64,000 nt of DNA from Capitella teleta (Eukaryota > Annelida > Polychaeta > Capitellidae), in NCBI GenBank assembly GCA_000328365.1, contig KB295454.1, positions 187,706 through 251,705 on the forward strand, in the 5' to 3' direction. Of the stretch, positions 1 to 16,655 are shown piece after piece. A model generated the notes under the pieces. The model was not told the origin of the DNA. It saw only the letters and a list, made by a program, of their open reading frames with translations, and searched no databases. Numbering within the stretch: position 1 is the stretch's first letter; every line of letters starts with the position of its first letter. Made by a program: the position numbers and the translations under genes.

Positions 1-3000
1 CAATCAAAAAAATAATAATAATAATAATCACGATGGCAGGCATAGTTAGTAGTTACAAAATACTCAATTGCACAATGAAATCGACACGTCCTCTGTGTGA
101 TTTCTGGGTGAAGAGCAAGTTTGTTTTTTTGGTTTTTTTTTAGAATACTGAAATTGACACGCATGTCGATTTATAAGCCGCCACAATCCGCCACTGGAAC
201 CCTTTTATAAGTACTCTTAAAAAGTCAACTGATAACTCTACGGAAGAGGAAGGAGGAAGCTGTTGTATTTTTCTTGTGTTTCTTTTGCTCTTAGGTACAT
301 CGATTACGTATCGTTTGACGCAAAAACATGAAGCGAGTTTTGTTTTTTACATCCCAATAAACAAATACAAAATTATGGAACGATCAGTGAATCATGAGCT
401 ACAAATTTCAGTATACATTTATAGAAGATCAAACATAGGGGAAAACACCCATCTCGCCACCACGAATGTTCTATATTTCATATAATATTCTGGAGAAAAT
501 CACATTCGAAATATTTAAAGAGATCTGTGAGAACCAAGCTCATGGATACTTTATCCTATCATAATCACGAAACAGACCGAATTTTCGGGAAACCCGCCGT
601 TTCGTACAAGTCAATTAGTTCCCAAGATCGTCCAGTCGATCATGGATTATTACACAGACAGCGATGGAGTTATAACAAATGTTTGGGGAAGCAAAGTGCA
701 TTGATTAAATCCATGCCTTGTTAAGGCGGATTATCGGGATTATCGGGGTTGAAACAGCACTGTGTGCAACCATTTATGGTCAGCAGAATCTGAAGCCCGA
801 GCAAACAGTATTTAGTTTAAAGAAATAGCTTGCTTTTCTTCTACATACAGAAAACCATAAGGACGTATTTGTATCATAACAGGTCCCCCGACTTGTAACT
901 GTGGGACGTGTGGGTGCACCCCTTTAGAGACGATATCGTAAATAACTAAATATATCGTATCTTTTTTTCTGTTAAGTTACAAATTCGAACCCTTCCTTCA
1001 GAGGCATACTTGGACCAAACCTAAATGGAGTATCTTTGCTTGAACCATCCACTAAATTTGAACCATGTTCGTGCCTCTAGTTTTTTTAACTTGTAGAATT
1101 ATGATTCAATTTTAATTTCTCAAACTGTAATTACAAACCCACAAAGTCACACTTATTAATATATGTATCTCAGAATGAGACGAATGTGGGGGTACTTTTG
1201 TAAGAATTGTCGGGAAAAAAAATTATCACTGGTGTACAATATGAGAATTGCGCCGGAGACATCACACCCGCATGTAATCGAAAGCGGGGAGAAAATCAAA
1301 TTCCAAACCTTTCAAATTCGATATGATTTTGCTCAGAGAGGATGTATTGGAATGCATCGATCCAAAGGAGTTTATTAACTAAGTGACTAAATTCATTAAT
1401 GACATAACTATGTTTTATGCAAATTTCAGTTAACATAAACTTGTTTGTTATGAATGAATGCTTATGAGAAATGTGAAATAAAGACCTAGTGCTTGAATCT
1501 GATATCAGTCTTATTAACTCTATTGTTGGATGTTGAGAATGTCTCCAATTGGCATCGACTTGTGTCCACGTAATTTATATCTAAGAGATCTTGAAATCTT
1601 GAGACTACGGATCACGAGTGCGTTATGATAGTATGTGACCATGAACGAACGAGCGACATATCTACATTTATTGCATCATGCATTGTGTACACAGAGAGAG
1701 ATAAGATCACCTTAAACCAGACCGGTGTCTTAGAAACAGTTATAATCACAATGAAACGAAAAGAAAATTTCGGAATTTTCCAGAAATAATGTACTTCAAC
1801 ATTTTATGATGTTGATTGAATGAAAAAGTACGTTATGACTTCCACTTCTTACCAGAGAACTTCTCTGTTCTTACCCATTTTTTAACGCATCATAACGCAC
1901 TTTCGCTTATCAATTTCAATAATAATAAGTGTGAGGTTAACGACTGATATTAATCATCACAACAAAACAATTATGTGTAATAACATACATTTGATTTCAT
2001 AATCATCATTCTATTATTATGTAAGACGTTAGAAGTGGAAATATGTAAATATAGGTCATTACATAAATGCGAAACCTTAGTTGAGCTGTTTTGACGAAGG
2101 TCGACATTTGTAGAGGGCGCAGTTGTGCTTCCGTCGGAGAAATTTCTCACTCTTCAATTGAACACGGGAAAAAGGAGAATTTAAGTGGGAAACACACCAA
2201 AATGTTTGCTGTGACTGGTTTACAGCCCCAGGTGCGTTTACTCTTTCGATATCCGTTGAATTTGTAAGACTTCATTTGGGTTTTCTGTCGGAAAAGGATG
2301 ATGACATGTGCCGTTTTCGTAACAACATCAAACTCATAACGTACAATATTTTGCACGTAGTGACGTACATCTGTCAGATATTATAATTATGGATATTTAT
2401 TTTAATTTAATTGTCGAGTAATTATCTCGCTTAGTGTGGTGGTTCTCTCGGGTATTTGCTTGATTTTGTATGTGTGCTGGAGAAAAAAAAATAGCATCAT
2501 TAATCTGACACCGTGACTTTTACACTAAGACACTTAATACATAACTATCATTACTATCACTATGAATAGTATGATAACAGACAGTTTCAGTGAGTGAGTG
2601 AGTAGTATCTAGTGAGTGGGCGACACCTTTTTAAATGATCGATGCAATACAATGGAATCCAAACTCTTATTCAGACGTGAGTCAGTGGTCGCGCACATAA
2701 GTAAAAAGAAAAGGGGAAACAAATATTGCTTTACTGGCTCAAATTATCATTGCTGTTCCATTGGAACCATACCCAACAAACTGGCCTGTCTCGGCTGGAC
2801 AAAGGACAAGAGCGGTAGTAACATATGCCGGCTTGTCTGTTCTTGTTTGCTACTAACATTCTTTATCAAATAAGGTGATGTTTTGGAACGATAAGTTTAC
2901 ACGGTCATCAACCAGCAGCCTCTACTCCTCACCCCTCCTCCCGCCGCGCGTGAGGCCAAAACCCCCGAATTCAGTCAGCGGTGCTACTACTCCGTGCGCC

Positions 3001-3456
3001 CAAGTGCGAGCTAATCTGTCACATTTTCTGAGAAAGCCCACGATCACTGGATAATTTGATGTGACTTCATTCGCAACGTAGATATTACGACATCTGCAAA
3101 ACTCCAGTACTGAGATAAAATGCATTGAAATTGACAACACAGTTGCATATTGGACGATAGACCTCGAAGCCAGCGGGGAAAAGCTGACTAGCCAGCCAAA
3201 CAATATCTGAGCCGCCATCCCCAGAATTCTACTGATCCGCCGATAAATCATTGGCTCGGTCACTGCCGAAAATTAGTCCGCCGCATTTCTTTTGAGAGAA
3301 TTGGCAGAAATAACGTCATGATTTGACGCCACCATGTTTACCAGCATCCAAACTGCTGCACCATCGCAGTGATAGGTGGCAATTTGTTGATTACTTTTGT
3401 CCTCTTCTGGGCTGCTCTAAACATCCGTGTTTGGTTAACATAGGGCCACCATTAGA
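1..3456. other. Gene-poor upstream flank, no recognised gene
   Basis: No protein family is recognisable here on either strand. The open frames are short and show no conserved motif. One stretch, 1163-1378 (+), ends in a stop followed about 100 bases later by an AATAAA at 1477-1482, so it could be the last exon of a gene lying left of the window, but nothing in its translation supports this. From about 2880 to 3450 the sequence becomes less AT-rich and is followed by the first coding exons of YME1L, so this part probably holds that gene's promoter. An ATG with a strong Kozak context (GCCACCATG, ATG at 3334) opens only a 12-codon frame before a stop, and would be a short upstream ORF if transcription starts before it. 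Confidence 0.5.
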
Positions 3457-6400
3457 ATGTTTGCTAGGCTGTGGTTCATAGTAATTATGTGCGCTCACTA
3501 TGCCCTCTTTGTTGAGGGATAATCCCATTGACCTTCATCTTGATTAATTTGTCTCTCCCAGGCCCTGCTGCCTCAGCTTGGCTCAGTATGGCAGGCCGTG
3601 CGCACTGTCACACAGGGAGTGCAGGCCCCAAGACCACGCACTTCAAGGAATCGATCAACCGCCACACAGCAGGTTGAAAGCACAGAAACAGAAGTCTCTG
3701 AGGGAGTGAGTAATGTTTGTGTCATTTCTAGAGATCATATTCATCATTTGTGCAGTTGATTTGATTTTACATTCTCTATTATTTTTAACTTGTCCAATAC
3801 ATTTTCAACTTCATCAAATTTTACGTGTCTTCATAACTTTCATCTAGGTTTCGGAAACACTCAAGGCTCTGAATTTACTTGATGTCCGAGTTGACGTCAG
3901 CCATCTTCTACCAGTCGACAGTCACATCTCAGCTCCTTCATTCTATGAGAACAAACACGGTATTTCGGCTTCTCCTTTGTCCAAACTCCTCTTACCCTCG
4001 TTCTTTATAGGTTTTACTGAGCAAGAACTTTTAAAAACGCGGTATGCACAGGACATTCAACTCCCACATTTGACATCTACGCTCATATCAAGAGCGCTAC
4101 AACACAGTGAGTGGTTTGGCTTGAATTGTCAAACAGATATTTAATCACGCTTGTAGGTCCTGTTACTGGTGTGAGGCACTTCCATACAAAGCGCGATCGT
4201 GTCATCAATACTGCCGCTGGCGTTGGAATGAAACCGACAAAATTGGGAAGCATAAAAGCCAAGGTACTGGAAATGCCGGGTCCCTTGTTTCATTTTATTG
4301 GATTCATCTGTGTTTGTTTTGTCTTGAGGTTCAATATAAGGGGCAGGTTTCTCTGAGTTGTTTTTCCATCGTTGCTTACTTATATTTTTATTAATTGCAA
4401 TCAATTAGTCCTTTTGGAAACCTCGATTTGTAGTGGGGGTCGCCTTGGTGTTGTCGTTGCTCTAAATGCATTATGTAATATTTATTTCAGAAAACATCTT
4501 CGCAATTTGAAGAACTGGTGAAGGATCTTACTGTCGATAAAAATCCTAACATGAAGAATATTGTTGAACTTGCTGCATACAAAGGATATCACTTGAAAAA
4601 GGACGAACCCCTCTTGGAAGCCACACAGGTAGTTTTATCAATAATAATTATCACACAATTATATGCTGCAACATTGCCTTTCTATGTGTTACCTTTAATA
4701 TGAGATGCTGGTTTCCTATGTCAGCCCTTCGTAATATTTTAAAAATATATTATTTGAGCAGAAAGTGAACATAAAGACCCATTTTAAGAACATCATTATC
4801 TTAGTCAGTTTATAAGCTTCAATTTGAGATGTAGGTTGCCCCCATAGTTGCAGCTGATCATGAAAAATAAAAAGGAATGCTATCATATTAAATTTTGAGT
4901 TTAGTATTCTGATTTCAAGAACAAGTGGAAAGTTCGTCTGCTGATCTTCTCGGTGTTCCTCTTGGCGTATGTCACGATTCGACTCTGGTCCGTTGGCCAG
5001 ATTGGCTGTGAGTGTGCTGATGTGCGATCTATGTGGTCATCTGATTGCTTCTCTCTCAGCTGGCGATGGCGTTCGTTTCTCTGTGTTGAGTCGCGTCTCG
5101 ATGGTTTCCCCTGAAGAAGTAAACGTGACGTTTGATGACGTCAAAGGAGTTGACGAAGCAAAAGAGGAGCTCAAAGACATCGTGGAGTTCCTGCGAGATC
5201 CCGTCAAGTACAAAGCGCTCGGCGCAAAGCTACCCAAAGGTTCATTCTACTTCTCAATTTGTGTTTATTCTCTGTCTGTGGTTCAACCTACTTGACTCTG
5301 ATTTTTTATTTTGATTTTTTCTCTCCTTCTAGGAGTTCTCCTTGTAGGTTCTCCTGGTATCGGAAAAACTCTTCTTGCACGAGCTGTGGCTGGTGAGTGA
5401 AAGTATGAATAATTTATTCATTTATGCTAATGAGTCTCTCTTTTAGGTGAGGCCGATGTTCCTTTCTTTCGTGCTTCTGGATCAGAATTTGATGAACTTT
5501 TCGTGGGCACAGGAGCGAAACGCGTCCGACAGTTATTTAGTGAGCCGATTTATTTGCATAATTTATTCATCTAATTATAATATGTTTTCATGATGTATAT
5601 TTAGATATTTGCATGAGATTTCTTGATTTTATATTTATTCTAATTATATCTCCTGTAATTTGGGTTAATTTACATAATTAATGTGTAAAATTATTTTCAG
5701 ATGCAGCAAAAGCGCACGCCCCTTGTCTGATCTTCATCGATGAAATTGATTCCGTTGGGGCCAAGAGATCTAGTTCGCAAATCCATCCGTATGCCAACCA
5801 AACTATCAACCAACTGCTCACAGAAATGGACGGGTAACTTGAACTGTAAACGCCGTCACCATGGTAACAAGAAAATCTCATTTCAGATTCGTCCAGAATG
5901 AAGGAGTCATTGTCATTGGGGCGACCAACCGCAGAGACAACTTGGATCCGTGAGTACACTGGAAATCCCCCCCATGCTTATATAAACTGAATAACCACCT
6001 TGTGATCTCAATCCATAGAGCTTTACTCCGTCCTGGTCGTTTTGATGTGGAGGTTCGGGTTTTCCCCCCAGTCTACAAAGGAAGATGTGAGATCCTGCAG
6101 CACTACTTGGACAACATCAAAGTGTCACCTGACGTGGATATTGACCGCTTGGCTCGCTTGACCACTGGGTGCTCAGGGGCTGACCTTGAGAACATTGTCA
6201 ACCAGGCAGCGTTGCAGGCCGCGAAAGAGGACTGTCGTGAAGTGGGAATGATTCACTTGGAGTATGCCAGGGATAAGATCCTCATGGGTAAGTGTTGCAA
6301 GGCTGAAAGGGTTGATTTAATCTGGAACTAGGGGGCTCCTGAGAGTACTCTTGTCAATAGGGCACTGATATGTGTAGCTGTCAGTGCTGTGTTCAAGCCT

Positions 6401-7634
6401 TAGCTGCTGCCTGCTATTATTTGCCTGTTATGTTTCTGGGTTTTCTGTTACAATGACCGCATTGCATTGAGAACAGGGATTTCGTTTTATAAAATTAACT
6501 ATATTTTGGTTCATTTGCTAGGGCCCCAATGCAAGACAAACGTCCCTGACAAGTTGACCAATAAGATCACCGCCTTCCATGAGGCTGGACACACTGTGGT
6601 GGCCAACTTCACCAAGGACTCTCGTCCAGTTCACAAAGTCACCATCATTCGCAGAGGCCCAGCGCTTGGTGTGGTAAGCTCTCATTCAGATTTTTCTTAA
6701 TCTACCTTTGGGAAAATTTTAAAACACATTGATATTTTCATGATTAAATTTTCTTATCAGTCAAATCTGTTTTTCTTTCACAGACCCACCTTGTTGCTGA
6801 CAAAGATGACTACAACTTAACGCGCAGTCAGCTCCTGGCACAGATGGATGTTGCGATGGGTGGAAGAGTTGCTGAGGAGATCATATTTGGCAAAGACAAA
6901 GTCACGACCGGTAAGCACACATTCCCTCCATCAGGAATCCTCTGTCATTGCTGAGACTTTTGATCCAACACTTGCGTGTTTGGCTTTTTAATTAATTCTT
7001 GCGATTTGTTTGCAGGAGCTTCCAGTGATTTCGATGCTGCCACCAATATTGCGACCGCGATGGTTAAGAAGTACGGAATGTCAGAAATTGTAAGCATGTT
7101 GCTCTTCTTTTCTCTTGATCATAGCATCTGCATTTCAGGTTGGCGTCAGGGTTTTCTCTGACCGGGGGCCTGATACGTCCGTTTCCACCAATGAAATGGT
7201 TGACGCGGAGATCAAACTCTTGCTATCGGTGGGTCACGAAACGTTGAAATCAGGGTTTTTTTAGTTTGTTTTTTTTTTGGGAGTGGGAGTGCACTTGATT
7301 TTCAGAGGTTTTGCTGGAAACCAAAATAATAAAGAATTTGAAAAAAATAATGAAGCAAGACTTAAAATAATATGCTATCTTGGTATGTCAATTTATATTT
7401 TCTTCCAAACAGGAGTCTTACGAAAGAGCTCGCAGCATTCTGTTAAAGCACGCAAAAGAGCATAAGAATCTGGCTGAAGCCCTCATTGAACATGAAACTC
7501 TGGATGGAAAGGAAGTGGAGACAATTCTGAAGGGAAAACCGCTGAATAAAGTCAAAGTTACACGCTCGAAGGGACCCAAGAGTGCTCTTGGGGATGCCGA
7601 TTCCTCTGACAGCACTGTGCCTGCAGTGATGTAG
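3457..7634 (+). CDS. YME1L1: Mitochondrial i-AAA zinc metalloprotease YME1L
   Basis: Homologue of the inner-membrane i-AAA protease, which uses ATP to unfold and degrade membrane proteins facing the intermembrane space and which cleaves OPA1 in vertebrates (family knowledge). Exons join in frame to about 723 codons: 3457-3480 (tentative), 3562-3705, 3848-3959, 4011-4106, 4157-4263, 4491-4628, 4920-5007, 5060-5239, 5333-5392, 5447-5539, 5701-5833, 5887-5949, 6019-6287, 6522-6673, 6784-6910, 7016-7089, 7139-7228, 7413-7634. The N-terminal part has the block [11 protein letters not shown] (human SAQSFFENKYG), then one membrane segment (about 4930-5000), Walker A GSPGIGKT (5347-5370), Walker B LIFIDEID, arginine finger RPGRFD and the zinc motif HEAGH (6578-6592). 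The C-terminal block [12 protein letters not shown] matches vertebrate YME1L. The start is the weak point: MFARLWFI at 3457 fits the phase but its donor (GTAATT) is poor. An AATAAA lies at 7663-7668. Confidence 0.93.
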
Positions 7635-7662
7635 AATGTGGATAAAAAAGACTGAAAATTTT

Positions 7663-7668
7663 AATAAA
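7663..7668 (+). terminator. Polyadenylation signal of YME1L
   Basis: Canonical AATAAA 28 bases after the YME1L stop codon, followed by a T-rich stretch. This implies a very short 3' UTR. Confidence 0.7.
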
Positions 7669-8468
7669 AATCTGCCGTTGTTGCATACTTTTTTCTTTTT
7701 TCTCTTCCTTCTGTGTTTTATTTCAATAACTATCTGGACGAGTTTTTATCCAAATTCATTTTTTTTTTGCTCTCTTTAAAATGTGTATTCCTTTTATTTA
7801 TATTTTCGTGAATAAGTTCAGAGTGAGGTTCTTGTTTGTTTAATGTATGAAAATGTAGAAAATTGATTTTTTTTTCTAAGGTTTCTCCTATGCCTTTTTG
7901 TTTTTCTCTGGTGGACTTGCTATTTCCTCTGAAATCATTGTTATCTCTGTCTATTATCTGATTATTTAATAATAAAAGAAATATTGCATTTATTTTGTGA
8001 GTCCCTCTTTTATAGCCTGTATAAATAATGAAGGATCCCAATATTAAAACCATGTGATTCAACAATTAATTAAATTAAAATAAATTATAGTCTTTAATTT
8101 GATGCTCTCTCACTCGCTCAGAATACCCTTCAAGAGACCATGCCTATTTTTATGCATAAATGTGGTCTTAAATCTAACTTCCGATGCTTGACACCAAAGC
8201 TTTAAATGTTTGACTTCTCTCATGCAACATACCCTTCACCCAGCATCATATTCTAAATTGTCCGATCAGGTTGGTTAAATTTTCTGCATTGAATTAAGCT
8301 TGAGCACTTTTTTTGACTATTCACGCTTCAAGTATTACATGGGTATGCACGAAACAAGGAAGTAATGTGGTAGAAAATAGAGAAATACCAAAATCGTGTT
8401 GGAATTCACTTGCTTATTGGTGTTACGAAGCCAAGGGTGCCTGGGTTTTCACACCGAGGAATCTAAAG
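7669..8468. other. Intergenic, YME1L to lectin gene
   Basis: About 800 bases of AT-rich sequence without a supported gene. The stretch just before 8469 shares short blocks (for example CTTCACGCTTCA near 8320, and AACAAGGAAGTA) with the sequence upstream of the paralogous gene at 19072, so a proximal promoter element inherited by both copies is likely near 8320-8380. Confidence 0.4.
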
Positions 8469-13210
<4,742 letters not shown>

Positions 13211-13860
13211 AGCCATATTATTATATAATACTGGTATATTTTGCCTTTACGTGTATTGATTGTGAGAAGTTTAGAAACATGCAAATATGTGTATTGTTCT
13301 ACAATCAATTTTCCATCGATTGTTTGTTGTCACTTAAACCACAAGATGTTGATACTTTCAATGAATTAATGCTATGCTTTTTAGAGTATTGGGCATTGAG
13401 TGGTCCCCAAACAGGGACATACTTTGCAAACACAATTATGCCACCATTACGTTATTCTAACGCTTCAAATAACAATTATAAACATTTGTATGTTATTCAT
13501 ACCTAATAAACACTACAGTGTTCTTGTAATGCTAAGTTTTCTGTCTATTCGCACGCAACTGATCGTCGGGCTACAATTCTGTCCCAGCGACACCCTGCGA
13601 CTCATTGACATCGTCATGCATGATGGCTGTTATATGGCCAACTGTCGGATCAGAGACGCCGGAGTGTAGAGTGAGGCATTTATAATGCTCTGAACTTTGA
13701 ACTGCACAAAACTCTACAAATTAATGTATTCAAATGTTTAAGATATAATGCGAGTATAATTAAATGCATTTGTTTTATTTTTTATTATAATTTTTCTATT
13801 TTTATGAATTAAACAATATCGCTTTACAACAAGACCTGTTAAACTTTACATAACTCTGAC
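13211..13860. other. 3' UTR and downstream of receptor copy A
   Basis: The presumed 3' UTR ends near the AATAAA at 13505-13510. The rest (to 13860) contains a slightly GC-richer patch at 13550-13680 without a recognised domain. Confidence 0.45.
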
Positions 13861-15125
13861 AATAAGATAAGGTAAGGATTTATTGACACATACGTCCAGT
13901 GTGAGAAATAGCTATAGTATTAATAAAATGCATTCAAAATGACTTGGCATAAATTTTTTTTCTTAAATTCATGCCATAAAAACGACAACGGTGAATAATA
14001 AAAGGCATGGCCCAGAAAAAATTATTCACACCAAAAGTAAATTTGTTAAAAAATAATTATAATGAGAATGAATAAAAGTGATTAAGACGTAAAAATAGTA
14101 TTGTCATGTGAATTAAAAAAGATCAAGTGAAATGGTAAAAACCAGAACATCTACAAAATGACGTCATGGTGCAAAAGTTAAAAACATTAAAATGATGATT
14201 CAATTCTATTTTTAAACATCGTTTACTTGATTTTTATTTTTATAAATTTTATAAAAATAAAAATCAAGTAAACGATGTTTAAAAATAGAAATAATTATAA
14301 TAGGTGAGTCTCTAATATTAACAGGTAAAATATTCCATAAGTGACAAACACGGTTAAAAAAAAGAAGATTTAAAAGTCTCAGTTCTTACATTATGTTCAA
14401 ATAGAAGCAAACCATTGTTAGAGGATCTAAGAATACGCGTATTGTCTAAAATTTTGATTTCATCGCTGAAATCAACATTGATATGACCTTTAAAATATTT
14501 AAAAATCAACATAAGATAAATAAATTATACCCGATAAGATAAGGGTAAAATATGAAGTTCTTTTAAGCGACTAGAATAAGACATTTCGTTAAAATCATTA
14601 CAAATATATATTTGGTCATTGACCTCTGGACAGATTCAATTAAGTTAATATCTCATTTTGTTGAGGGTGACCATACTTGAGAGCTGTATTCTAAAATGGG
14701 GCGTGCAAGAGATTTAAAAAGTTGGAGCTTAACCTTCTGTGGAGCATGATAGCCGACTGAGCGCTTTATCATGCCACAGACACGATTACATTTAGCGATG
14801 AGTGAATCAATATGTGAAGTAAAAAAAAAGATTGTGATTAATAACAACACCTAAATCTTTAAACTGTCCAACACGCTCTAAAATAACTCCATCGAGATTG
14901 TAATTAAAATTGACAGGGGTGTGAGATCGAGTGATCGATAAAATTTTACATTTAGAAGGATTGAAAAGCATGCCCCAGGTTTTGCTCACATTTAAAAGTT
15001 CGTTTAAATCTTTCTGTAAAAGTTCACAATCTTGATGAGAATTGATGGACATAAAAACTTTAGAATCATCTGCAAACAACGCAATAAAAGACCAAAAACA
15101 AATGACATTGTTGTTCAAGGTAGAC
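13861..15125 (-). mobile_element. LINE fragment, reverse-transcriptase 3' part (CR1/L2/Jockey type)
   Basis: On the minus strand 15100-14653 encodes the palm-to-thumb region of a non-LTR reverse transcriptase: the LFADDSKVF catalytic block, then NPSKCKIL, a GVILERVGQFKDLGVVI stretch and RPILEYSSQVWSP. The reading frame is interrupted (stop near 14820 and a frame change), so it is dead. The long non-coding part 14650-13861 is its 3' tail, ending in repeated TTATC units with an AATAAA on the minus strand. A perfect palindrome (14205-14289) is embedded in this tail. Confidence 0.75.
14205..14289. repeat. 85-bp near-perfect palindrome
   Basis: Two arms of about 40 bases are exact reverse complements around an AT-rich centre near 14247. 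The left arm contains AAACATCGTTTACTTGATTT and the right arm its complement. It would form a long hairpin in single-stranded DNA or RNA. Confidence 0.95.
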
Positions 15126-15690
15126 ATATCAGCAACAGAGTTCAATGGTGGTGTCAGTAGCGCTCTCAGGTGGGCAATGTGAGCATAGTACAACACGACA
15201 TGCGTCTTGTCCACTACAGAAGTCGCGTCGCAAGTATACACACAAGGTTCTCCCGGGGAATTCAGCTCCATCGTCCGGTCTCAACAAGCAGACGATGAGA
15301 GACGGAATCTGGTGGCTGCAGCTCTTCTGCTGTCGGGAACATACTCCTCCTTGTTCTCGTATATTGAGTGGACGCACATATCAGGATTCATCTGTAGATA
15401 CGTTTGGTAGCGCGTTGCACCGTCGGCTGCTTTCTGGCGGCACTGGCGGCGGATGCTCTCTAAGGATGCCAGCTCCGGGTCTCCATCAGTCTCGGATGCT
15501 GCGTCGGTGAGGCGTTGCCCCATCCCATCGCGCTGGACCAGGTTCAGCGCGTGAGCCAGGGGTTCGTCACCAGCAGACTTCTGTCGGAACTTTCGGAGTG
15601 AAGCTCCCTGCCTTTTCAGTATTGTGCTCTTGAGCTCCGGGATGTCAATATCGATCTGGCAGATCGGGGGTCGTTGTCCTAACGGCGAGC
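15126..15690 (-). mobile_element. Second LINE-type C-terminal fragment
   Basis: On the minus strand the frames around 15680-15130 read like the C-terminal end of a non-LTR polyprotein: the DMCVHSIYENKEEYVPDSRR region, then TRFRLSS and a C...H cysteine-histidine tail (CDATS, DKTHVVLYYAHIAHLR). This stretch is GC-rich compared with its surroundings. The frame is broken at least once. It directly abuts the preceding LINE fragment, so it is either another part of the same element rearranged or a different element. Confidence 0.5.
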
Positions 15691-16436
15691 AGCATCTTCA
15701 TTGCTTTTATGCATCTTCATTCCATTTATGCAAAGAAATCGAGTAAAAAGTCAATTTTGAATTAGGAAGGAACATTTAAATGCGAAAGTTGAGTGATCGC
15801 GAAGAGAGCCAAATCAGAGGAACCCCTGAACGAGCATCGAGGAATGTCATCTCTTGCATGGCGCTTCAAAATAAACTTTTTTTTTTTTTTTTTTTTGATT
15901 TTAGAAGATAAACATCAGCTCTACTGTCCTAACGATAGCACTATCAAACAAAACAATAGTACGAGAGCGTTGCCTTTTTTATGCCTTCAATGAAGCTTAT
16001 CCACGGTTCGGGGTCCTGTTTGCCCCGAAAATTGGAAATATTGCGGAATGATGAGTGGATTCTGTTAATTTAGATAAATTGCCATTAATTTTGGTGATAT
16101 TTGAATAGAAATGATAGGAATAGCAGCACGACATGTTGAACTCACCATACCAAATATTTATTTCTCTTATCTTTGTGTGATTTTTTTTCACTGCGATCTG
16201 TTTTGTAACACTTTCTCAGAAATGCGTATCACCATTGGAAAAAATTGAGATCTTTAACATGGAGTAGATAGACTACCGTGTATAAATAGCCTAATTTTTG
16301 TTTTGTCTGTTTGAAAATATGCTGTTTTTCAACTCTTTTTAATCGACAATGCCACCACAGACGCTTTTGAGTGTTCGAGCATTTTGTGGAAATCACAACA
16401 TACACAAGACTTGATCTCGACGTATAGAAATTCACG

Positions 16437-16472
<36 letters not shown>

Positions 16473-16605
16473 TATAATAATTATATGATCTGACTATTTG
16501 ATCTTTGAAATTGAATTTCAATCATATATACACCACTAATTAAGAATTTTAAGATATAAAATATTCGGAACAAGTATATTTATGGCCAGTTAACGAAGTC
16601 AGTTT
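15691..16605. other. Spacer with repeat unit, no gene
   Basis: No coding signal. It contains a T-run at about 15879-15896, an (AT)n run at 16441-16470, and 16122-16270, which is a diverged copy of 27236-27391 (see that entry). If copy B has a cytoplasmic-tail exon it should lie here or in the adjacent gap; I could not find one. Confidence 0.45.
16122..16270 (+). repeat. Dispersed repeat, copy 1
   Basis: Aligns with 27236-27391 in the same orientation. Both carry blocks such as ATAGCAGCA(C/T)GACATGTT, GATCTGTTTTGTAACACTTT and TTTAACATGGAGTAGATA. The family is unknown and no coding potential is seen. Confidence 0.8.
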
Positions 16606-16655
16606 NNNNNNNNNNNNNNNNNNNNNNNNNNNNNNNNNNNNNNNNNNNNNNNNNN
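16606..16655. other. Assembly gap of 50 N
   Basis: Fifty consecutive N. The true gap length is unknown. It cuts the membrane-helix exon of receptor copy B. Confidence 1.

Noticed and set aside
1163-1378. Last exon of an upstream gene, with an AATAAA at 1477
   Set aside because: The position is suggestive, but the translation shows no conserved feature and no acceptor can be fixed; left as unassigned.
2922-3263. 113-codon open frame on the minus strand upstream of YME1L
   Set aside because: No recognisable domain; it lies in the less AT-rich presumed promoter region, where long chance frames are more likely.
3334-3372. ATG with an excellent Kozak context as the YME1L start
   Set aside because: Its frame stops after 12 codons, and no donor before the stop joins to the exon at 3562 in the right phase. 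It may be an upstream ORF.
15145-15510. 121-codon plus-strand frame in the GC-rich patch
   Set aside because: It is the antisense shadow of the LINE C-terminal fragment on the minus strand.
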